A stretch of 18,692 nt of DNA, taken from positions 1 through 18,692 of the forward strand of contig JAJDTN010000370.1 of assembly GCA_022827165.1 (NCBI GenBank), in the 5' to 3' direction. Shown piece by piece: positions 13,437 to 18,692 of this stretch. This stretch comes from Candidatus Latescibacterota bacterium (lineage in GTDB: Bacteria; Latescibacterota; UBA2968; UBA8231). Both the position numbers and the translations under genes were made by a program. Positions within the stretch are counted from its first letter, which is position 1. Every line of letters begins with the position of its first letter. The notes below the pieces were generated by a model. The model saw nothing but the letters and a program-made list of their open reading frames with translations, had not been told where the DNA came from and made no database searches.

Positions 13437-15386
13437 ATGACGAAGAAGGTCAAGTTCATGTGCACCGCCTTCCGCGACGGCTTCCAGTCCGTGTACGGAG
13501 CGCGGGTGCTCACGCCCGATTTCCTCCCCGCCCTGGAGGCCGCCCGCGAGGCCGGCATCGACTACTTCGAGGCCGGCGGCGGGGCCCGCTTCCAGTCCCT
13601 CTACTTCTACTGCAACGAGGACGCCTTCGACATGATGGACGCCTTCCGCGAGACGGCGGGCCCGGAGGCGAACCTGCAGACCTTGTCGCGGGGCGTGAAC
13701 GTCGTCGGACTCGACTCGCAGCCGAGCGACATCATCAAGCTCCACGCCGACCTCTTCGCCCGCCACGGCATGACGACGATCCGCAACTTCGACGCCCTCA
13801 ACGACGTGGACAACCTCGTCCACTCGGGGCGCTGCATCGTCGAGGCGGGTCTCAAGCACCAGGTCTGCGTCACCATGATGGCCCTGCCGCCGGGGTGCCG
13901 CGGCGCCCACGACCCGGCTTTCTACACCGAGACCCTGCGCAAGATCCTCGACGCCGAGATCCCCTTCGACTCGGTCTGCTTCAAGGACGCTTCCGGCACG
14001 GCGGTGCCGGCCACCGTCTTCGAGACGATCGTGCAGGCCCGGCGCCTGCTGCCGGAGGGCACCTTCATCCACTTCCACACCCACGAGACCGCCGGCATCT
14101 CGGTGCAGGCCTACAACGCCGCCCTCGACGCCGGCGCCGACGCCATCGACCTGTCGCTGGCGCCGGTCTCGGGCGGCACCTGCCAGCCCGACGTGCTGGT
14201 CATGTGGCACGCCCTGCGCGCCACCGAGTACGACCTCGACATCGACGTCGACAAGGTCCGCGAGGCGGAAGAGGTCTTCAAGGAGTGCATGCGCGACTAC
14301 TACCTGCCGCCCGAGGCGGTGGCGGTGGAGCCCATGATCCCCTGGAGCCCCATGCCCGGAGGCGCGCTCACCGCCAACACCCAGATGCTGCGCGACAACG
14401 GCATCATGGACCGCTACCCGGAGATGATCCGGGCCATGGGCGACGTCGTCGAGCGCGGCGGCTTCGGCACCTCGGTGACGCCGGTGTCGCAGTTCTATTT
14501 CCAGCAGGCCTTCAACAACGTCATGCTCGGCCCGTGGGAGCGCATCGCCGACGACTACGGGCGCATGGTCCTCGGCTACTTCGGCAAGACCCCGGTGCCG
14601 CCCGATCCCGAGGTCGTGGCCCGCGCCAGCGAGCAGCTCGGTCTGAAGCCGACCGACCGGCCTCCCCTCGAGCTGAACGACGCCGACCCGAAGAAGGGTG
14701 CCGGCCCGGCCCGCGAGCGCCTCAAGGCGGAGGGCCTGGAGACCACCGACGAGAGCATCTTCATCGCCGCCGCCTGCGGCGACAAGGGCATCGCCTTCCT
14801 CAAGGGCGAGGCCGAGATGGGGGTCCGAAAGACCGGCGACGCCGAGCCCCGGCCAGCGCCCGCGGCGCCCGCACCCGCGGCGCCCGCGCCAGCGACGCCA
14901 CCTGCTCCCGCTGAGCCGCCGCCCGCACCCGTCCCCGAAGGTCCGGCCTCCTACTCGGTCAAGGTGGAGGGCCGCTCCTACACGGTCGTCGTCGAAGGCG
15001 ACAAGGTGAGGGTGGGCGACAAGACCTACGACGTGAGCGCCGACGAAGGCGGCCAGCCCGCTGCCGCCGAGAGCGCCCCCGCGGCGCCGGCCGCCACCCC
15101 GGCGGAGAGCGCGGCACCTCCCGCCGCGCCCAGCGGCCCCGGCCCCGCAACCGAGGCCGCGGGCGGCACGGTGCCCGTGGAGTCGCACATGCCCGGCAAG
15201 GTGGTGCGCATCGTCGCCGAGCCGGGAACCGCCGTCAGCGACGGCGACGCGGTGATCATGATCGAGGCGATGAAGATGGAAGTGCCCGTGCCCTCGCCCG
15301 TGAGCGGCACCGTCGTCTCGGTGGCGGTCTCGGCGGGAGACCAGGTCGGCGAGTCGCAGGTGCTCGCGGCGGTGCAGCCGGACTGA
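13437..15386 (+). CDS. oadA: Biotin-dependent decarboxylase alpha subunit (OadA-like, carboxyltransferase plus biotin carrier)
   Basis: A 649-residue protein. The carboxyltransferase TIM barrel fills residues 1-~300: FRDGFQS with the metal ligand Asp14, FKDASG with Lys183, and HFHTHETAG with His214/His216. A conserved PMPGGALTANTQML region follows. Two Pro/Ala-rich linkers (about 477-508 and 545-585) enclose a small beta domain (SYSVKVEGRSYTVVVEGDKV). The C-terminal biotinyl domain has EAMKME with biotin Lys613. The enzyme moves CO2 from an oxo-acid, most likely oxaloacetate, to biotin. The usual RDAHQS motif reads RDGFQS here, and WGGATFD reads AGGGARFQS. The same variant pattern is, from memory, found in oxaloacetate decarboxylase or pyruvate-carboxylase-like alpha subunits of Campylobacterota, so substrate choice deserves care. 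The ATG start at 13437 comes one base after the oadB stop, so translation is likely coupled. Confidence 0.92.
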   Translation: MTKKVKFMCTAFRDGFQSVYGARVLTPDFLPALEAAREAGIDYFEAGGGARFQSLYFYCNEDAFDMMDAFRETAGPEANLQTLSRGVNVVGLDSQPSDIIKLHADLFARHGMTTIRNFDALNDVDNLVHSGRCIVEAGLKHQVCVTMMALPPGCRGAHDPAFYTETLRKILDAEIPFDSVCFKDASGTAVPATVFETIVQARRLLPEGTFIHFHTHETAGISVQAYNAALDAGADAIDLSLAPVSGGTCQPDVLVMWHALRATEYDLDIDVDKVREAEEVFKECMRDYYLPPEAVAVEPMIPWSPMPGGALTANTQMLRDNGIMDRYPEMIRAMGDVVERGGFGTSVTPVSQFYFQQAFNNVMLGPWERIADDYGRMVLGYFGKTPVPPDPEVVARASEQLGLKPTDRPPLELNDADPKKGAGPARERLKAEGLETTDESIFIAAACGDKGIAFLKGEAEMGVRKTGDAEPRPAPAAPAPAAPAPATPPAPAEPPPAPVPEGPASYSVKVEGRSYTVVVEGDKVRVGDKTYDVSADEGGQPAAAESAPAAPAATPAESAAPPAAPSGPGPATEAAGGTVPVESHMPGKVVRIVAEPGTAVSDGDAVIMIEAMKMEVPVPSPVSGTVVSVAVSAGDQVGESQVLAAVQPD

Positions 15387-15477
15387 CAGGTCGAGATCCT
15401 GCCCGCGGCGGCGAGGAAGCCGGGGGGCCGTCTTCACTCGACAGACCCCCTGAATCGCCGTGACATCCCGAGGTTCC

Positions 15478-16275
15478 ATGCCCGCTACCCGGTCAGACCC
15501 ACCCCCACTGCCGGTGACGGTGGCCCGAATCAGTCGAGGCGGCAGCGTCCGACCCGTCTGGCAGAATGCGCTTGGAGGCACCACCTACGAGCTGACCGAC
15601 GGCGCCTCCCGGTCCTTTCTGAAGTGGGCACCCGCCGAGAGCCCCATCGACCTGTCCGAGGAGCGCAACCGCCTTGAGTGGGCCGTACGCTATGCGAGCG
15701 TACCAATGGTGCTGGACCATGGCGCCGAGCTCGATGGGTCGTGGCTCCTCACACGAGGATTGCCCGGCGAGAGCGCCGTCTCTTCTCGTTGGCTCAGTGA
15801 TCCGCAAGCTGCTGTCCGAGCCATAGGCGCAGGGCTCCGCGCACTCCATGACGCTCTCCCTGTCACCGAATGCCCGTTCAGCTGGTCGCTCCTCGACCGC
15901 CGTAGTGACATTCGCCGACGAGCACGTGCGGGACTCCTCGACCCCGACACGTGGCATGCGGACCATCGCGCCCTCACGATCGACCAGGCCCTGGCCCGCC
16001 TGCAGCGCAGTCCACCCGAGGACGACCTCGTCGTGTGTCACGGAGATACCTGCGCTCCAAACACCATCATTGGTTCGCAGGGACAGTGCACTGGCCACGT
16101 AGACCTCGGCTCTCTGGGCGTGGCCGACCGTTGGGCAGACATCGCCATAGCGACATGGAGCACGACGTGGAACTACGGCCACGGCTGGGAATCCACGCTT
16201 CTGGATGCATATGGCATGGACCCTGAGCCGAGCCGCATCGCCTACTACCGCCTGCTCTACGATCTCGGACCCTGA
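15478..16275 (+). CDS. Aminoglycoside O-phosphotransferase, APH(3') type
   Basis: A 265-residue kinase of the APH(3') group, which adds phosphate from ATP to the 3'-hydroxyl of aminoglycosides such as kanamycin. All catalytic residues are visible: Lys49 in SFLKWAP, the catalytic loop VVCHGDTCAPNTII with Asp190 and Asn195, and the metal ligand Asp209 in GHVDLGSLGVADRWADIA. Asp190 and Asn195 have the same numbers as in well-known APH(3') enzymes when the ATG at 15478 is used as the start. A GTG at 15460 would add six residues but has no Shine-Dalgarno, while GAGG (15470-15473) precedes the ATG at a short distance. Codons such as gta, cca, aca and ata are far more common than in neighbouring genes, suggesting transfer from another genome. 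It stands alone: no transposase or integron feature is nearby. A different substrate is possible. Confidence 0.88.
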   Translation: MPATRSDPPPLPVTVARISRGGSVRPVWQNALGGTTYELTDGASRSFLKWAPAESPIDLSEERNRLEWAVRYASVPMVLDHGAELDGSWLLTRGLPGESAVSSRWLSDPQAAVRAIGAGLRALHDALPVTECPFSWSLLDRRSDIRRRARAGLLDPDTWHADHRALTIDQALARLQRSPPEDDLVVCHGDTCAPNTIIGSQGQCTGHVDLGSLGVADRWADIAIATWSTTWNYGHGWESTLLDAYGMDPEPSRIAYYRLLYDLGP

Positions 16276-16420
16276 GGGCGAGGATTCTGGTGGCGGGCCC
16301 GATGCGCGCAATCCATTCGCCGACTGGTCGGCCCAACGGAGAAGTCGAAGCTCGCGGGACCCACCTGAAGGATCGCCCGAGATTACCGTGCCCCGGCGGG
16401 CGGACAGAGCCCCTTTTTCC

Positions 16421-16463
16421 TTGACATTGTAAAGCGGCCACGGCTGTTATTTGAAAGCCGCTT
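16421..16463 (+). promoter_or_regulatory. Predicted sigma-70 promoter with centred inverted repeat, upstream of the DUF5916 gene
   Basis: The 245 bases between the APH stop and the next start hold no gene. They contain a perfect -35 TTGACA (16421-16426) and a -10 candidate TGTTAT (16445-16450, four of six) at 18 bases spacing, giving a leader of roughly 64 bases. A 7-bp inverted repeat, AAGCGGC (16432-16438) and GCCGCTT (16457-16463), is centred on the -10 element, a good position for a repressor. A T-run just before the -35 (16413-16417) follows only a 4-bp GGGC/GCCC stem, too weak to call a terminator for the APH gene. Confidence 0.6.
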
Positions 16464-16520
16464 CGCCCTCGGGAGGCTCCTCCAATCTCCTCTCGGACGG
16501 GATACGTCAGGAGGACCACC

Positions 16521-18692
16521 ATGCATCGATCTGCCGCGACGCTGGCCTTCGGTCTCCTCCTTCTCCAGGCGGCGCCAACCGAAGCCGATGAACAGCCCAC
16601 CTCCAGTGATGCGCGAATGCAGCACTGGATGGCCCACCCCCAGCGCACGGCTGTCGCGGTGCGCACGGAAGTCCCACCCCGCCTCGACGGCGTCGTCGAC
16701 GACGAGGTCTGGCAGCGCGCCCCCCTGAACGAAGGCTTCACCCAGAGCGACCCGGACGACGGCGAGCCCGCGTCGCTGCGCACCACTTTCCAGGTGGCCT
16801 ACGACGACGACGCTCTCTACATCGCCGCCATCTGCTACGACGATCCCGACAGCGTCACCGCGGCCCTGGCGAGACGAGACGAATCGCGCGAGCGCGACTT
16901 CGTGGAGATCAACCTCGATCCCCACCACGACCACCAGACGGGCGTCTGGTTCAACGTCGGCCCCTCGGGCTGGATCGGGGACGGGATCATCTACAACGAC
17001 GACGACTTCGACAACGGCTGGGACAGCGTGGCCGAGGCCGCCGCGGCGATGCGGCCGGACGGCTGGAGCGTGGAGCTGAAGATCCCCTACCACGCCCTGC
17101 GCTTCGGCGGTAACGAGACCTGGGGGATCAACGTCTACCGCAAGATCAGCCGCCGGGCCGAGTGGGCGGGATGGAGCCACACGCCCCGGGGCGTCACCGG
17201 CTACGCCTCGCGCTTCGGCCACCTCGAAGGGATCGAGGGGATCGAGCCGCGGCGCAGTCTCGAGATCCTGCCCTTCACCTTGGGCCGCAGCATCCTGCCC
17301 GTGGGAGACGCCGGCGGCGAGCGCGATCTGTCCTCCTCGGCCGGCGTCGACCTGCGCTACGGCCTGTCCTCCAACATCTCCCTCAATGCCACCGTCAACC
17401 CGGACTTCGGCCAGGTCGAGGGCGACCCGGCGGTGCTCAACCTGACCGTCTTCGAGACCTTCTACCGCGAGCGGCGGCCCTTCTTCCTGGAAGGCATCCA
17501 GATCTTCCAGTCCCCCCGCCCGAGCATCACCGGCGTCACCGGGCAGGCGCGCCTGTTCCACTCGCGGCGCATCGGCCGGCCGCCCTCGCGGTTCCCCCTT
17601 CCCGCCGGCAGCCGGGAGCTGGAGCGTCCCGACCACACCACGATCCTCGGCGCCGTCAAGCTCTCGGGAAAGACCGGGGGACGCACGGCCTTCGGTCTCC
17701 TCAACGCCGTCACCGGCCGCGAGGAGGTGCTCGTCGAGCAGGCCGACTCGGTGCGCCGCCGCGTCAAGGTCGAGCCGGTCACCAACTACCTCGTCGGCCG
17801 CGTGCAGCAGGACCTGCTGACCAACTCCACCGCCGGCGCCGAGATCACGGCGGTCAACGGCCGCGGCTTCGACCCGGCCTATGTCGGGGCCGGCGACCTG
17901 CACCTCAAGTGGCGGGACAACGCCTACCGTTTCTACACCCGCCTGGCCGTGAGCCGCGCCCGACAGGGGCCCGAGCGCGGCACCGGCTGGGAGGGTCTCC
18001 TCAACTTGGGGAAATCCGGCGGCGCCTTCGGCGGCCAAGTCCACGTGGACGCGCGGTCCCCCGCCTTCCAGGTGAACGACCTGGGATACATGAAGCCCCG
18101 CGACCGCATCCAGACGGGCCTGCGCCTCTATCACCAGAAGCTCCACCCGTACTGGTTCGCCCGCCGATCCGGGTATGAGCTCGACCTCTTTGCCCGCTGG
18201 AACTACGCCCGCCAGCGGCTGTACCGGGGGATGGCCCTCAACAACTGGCACCAGCTGCACAACTACTGGGGTTTCTGGACCCAGGTGATCCGCAACTTCG
18301 AGGGCTTCGACGAGGTGGTCACCCGCGGCGGACCTATCATGGCCGCACCGTCCGACAACAGGATCCGGCTGAGTGTGTGGAGCGATGACCGCAAGCTCGT
18401 CACCGGCCGGTTCGGGGGGAACCTCACATGGAGCCGGGGAGGCGACAACCTGCAATCGGGGATCTGGGCGGGTCTGGAGTTGCGGCCCATGTCCCAACTC
18501 AGGGTGACGATCGACCCGGGCTACAGCTTCCAGCGCAACTTCGCCCAGTGGCTGCGGAACACGGACGACGACGGCGACGGCGAGGACGACCGCTTCATCT
18601 TCGGCGAGCTCGAAAGCCGCGTCCTGGATATCAGCGTGCGCGGCGACTGGACCTTCACGCCCACCCTGAGCCTGCAGCTCTACGCCCAGCCC
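16521..18692 (+). CDS. DUF5916-type outer-membrane protein with N-terminal CBM9-like domain (3' end cut by the window)
   Basis: 724 codons are visible and the frame is open to the last base. A signal peptide covers about residues 1-22 (MHRSAATLAFGLLLLQAAPT). Residues 48-205 resemble the carbohydrate-binding family 9-like domain: PPRLDGVVDDEVWQRA, a YDDDALYIAAICYDD strand, RDFVEINLDPHHD, and GWSVELKIPYHALRFG. The rest is the DUF5916 beta-barrel-like region, with DLRYGLSSNISLNATVNPDF and GQVEGDPAVLNLTVFETFYRERRPFF, where the FGQVEADPAxxNLxxFETxFxERRPFF pattern is a landmark of this family. A DDDGDGEDD acidic stretch near residue 683 could bind calcium. AGGAGG lies six bases before the ATG at 16521. 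Members are predicted to be outer-membrane proteins; their function is not established. The gene begins after its own promoter and seems to be separate from the APH gene. Confidence 0.9.
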   Translation, partial: MHRSAATLAFGLLLLQAAPTEADEQPTSSDARMQHWMAHPQRTAVAVRTEVPPRLDGVVDDEVWQRAPLNEGFTQSDPDDGEPASLRTTFQVAYDDDALYIAAICYDDPDSVTAALARRDESRERDFVEINLDPHHDHQTGVWFNVGPSGWIGDGIIYNDDDFDNGWDSVAEAAAAMRPDGWSVELKIPYHALRFGGNETWGINVYRKISRRAEWAGWSHTPRGVTGYASRFGHLEGIEGIEPRRSLEILPFTLGRSILPVGDAGGERDLSSSAGVDLRYGLSSNISLNATVNPDFGQVEGDPAVLNLTVFETFYRERRPFFLEGIQIFQSPRPSITGVTGQARLFHSRRIGRPPSRFPLPAGSRELERPDHTTILGAVKLSGKTGGRTAFGLLNAVTGREEVLVEQADSVRRRVKVEPVTNYLVGRVQQDLLTNSTAGAEITAVNGRGFDPAYVGAGDLHLKWRDNAYRFYTRLAVSRARQGPERGTGWEGLLNLGKSGGAFGGQVHVDARSPAFQVNDLGYMKPRDRIQTGLRLYHQKLHPYWFARRSGYELDLFARWNYARQRLYRGMALNNWHQLHNYWGFWTQVIRNFEGFDEVVTRGGPIMAAPSDNRIRLSVWSDDRKLVTGRFGGNLTWSRGGDNLQSGIWAGLELRPMSQLRVTIDPGYSFQRNFAQWLRNTDDDGDGEDDRFIFGELESRVLDISVRGDWTFTPTLSLQLYAQP

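Noticed and set aside
15387..15477. Possible terminator between oadA and the APH gene (GGGGG ... CCCCC)
   Set aside because: The arms are five bases with an 18-base loop and there is no T-run.
13422..15584. Minus-strand open frame of 720 codons opposite oadA
   Set aside because: It is histidine/arginine/aspartate-rich shadow sequence antisense to a fully recognised biotin enzyme.
16402..16417. Possible terminator after the APH gene
   Set aside because: A T-run is present but the preceding GGGC/GCCC stem has only four pairs.
16383..18497. Minus-strand open frame of 704 codons opposite the DUF5916 gene
   Set aside because: The plus strand has a signal peptide, Shine-Dalgarno and family landmarks; the minus frame is a valine/glycine-rich shadow.

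Overview
The window is about 70% G+C, densely packed and chromosomal in character. A TonB-dependent receptor with an N-terminal carboxypeptidase-regulatory-like domain is followed by a lipoprotein, and there is a DUF5916-type outer-membrane protein, a PhyH-family oxygenase and a sodium-pumping decarboxylase. This mix points to a Gram-negative bacterium of the FCB group or a neighbouring candidate phylum (Gemmatimonadota, Latescibacterota, Krumholzibacteriota or Eisenbacteria-like). No 16S rRNA or comparable marker is present, so this placement is inference. Several genes appear to start with GTG or TTG. No tRNA, rRNA, CRISPR array, transposase or phage gene was seen.

Layout. (1) Positions 1-4039, minus strand: ankyrin-repeat protein, carboxymuconolactone-decarboxylase-like protein, TonB-dependent receptor and the first 57 codons of a lipoprotein, in transcription order. 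(2) 4276-5496, plus strand: a 2OG-Fe(II) oxygenase, then rpsU (ribosomal protein bS21) with its own likely promoter and a strong intrinsic terminator. (3) 5518-6627, minus strand: ribonuclease D. (4) 6722-9221, plus strand: a tandem-repeat regulatory block, an AAA+ ATPase of the Arch_ATPase/DUF234 type with a nuclease-like C-terminus, and a COG3618-type amidohydrolase. (5) 9288-11962, minus strand: a PhyH-family protein built from two related halves, coupled through a TTGA overlap to an Eis-like acetyltransferase. (6) 12040-15386, plus strand: a compact three-gene operon for a biotin-dependent sodium-translocating decarboxylase (gamma, beta, alpha). (7) 15478-16275, plus strand: an APH(3')-like aminoglycoside phosphotransferase with codon use unlike its neighbours. 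(8) 16521 to the end, plus strand: a DUF5916-type protein with an N-terminal CBM9-like domain, cut by the window edge.

How the genes work together. The clearest functional unit is the decarboxylase operon. The alpha subunit carries carboxyltransferase and biotin domains, beta is the membrane decarboxylase that moves Na+, and gamma is the small anchoring subunit. Together they would couple decarboxylation of a C4 oxo-acid to a sodium gradient. The TonB receptor and its lipoprotein form a surface-uptake or surface-binding pair. The other genes are mostly single enzymes.

Most unusual features: the 15-16 bp repeat block placed directly before the ATPase gene, the duplicated PhyH protein whose first half has lost its distal histidine, the divergent RDGFQS-type alpha subunit, and the foreign-looking phosphotransferase gene.
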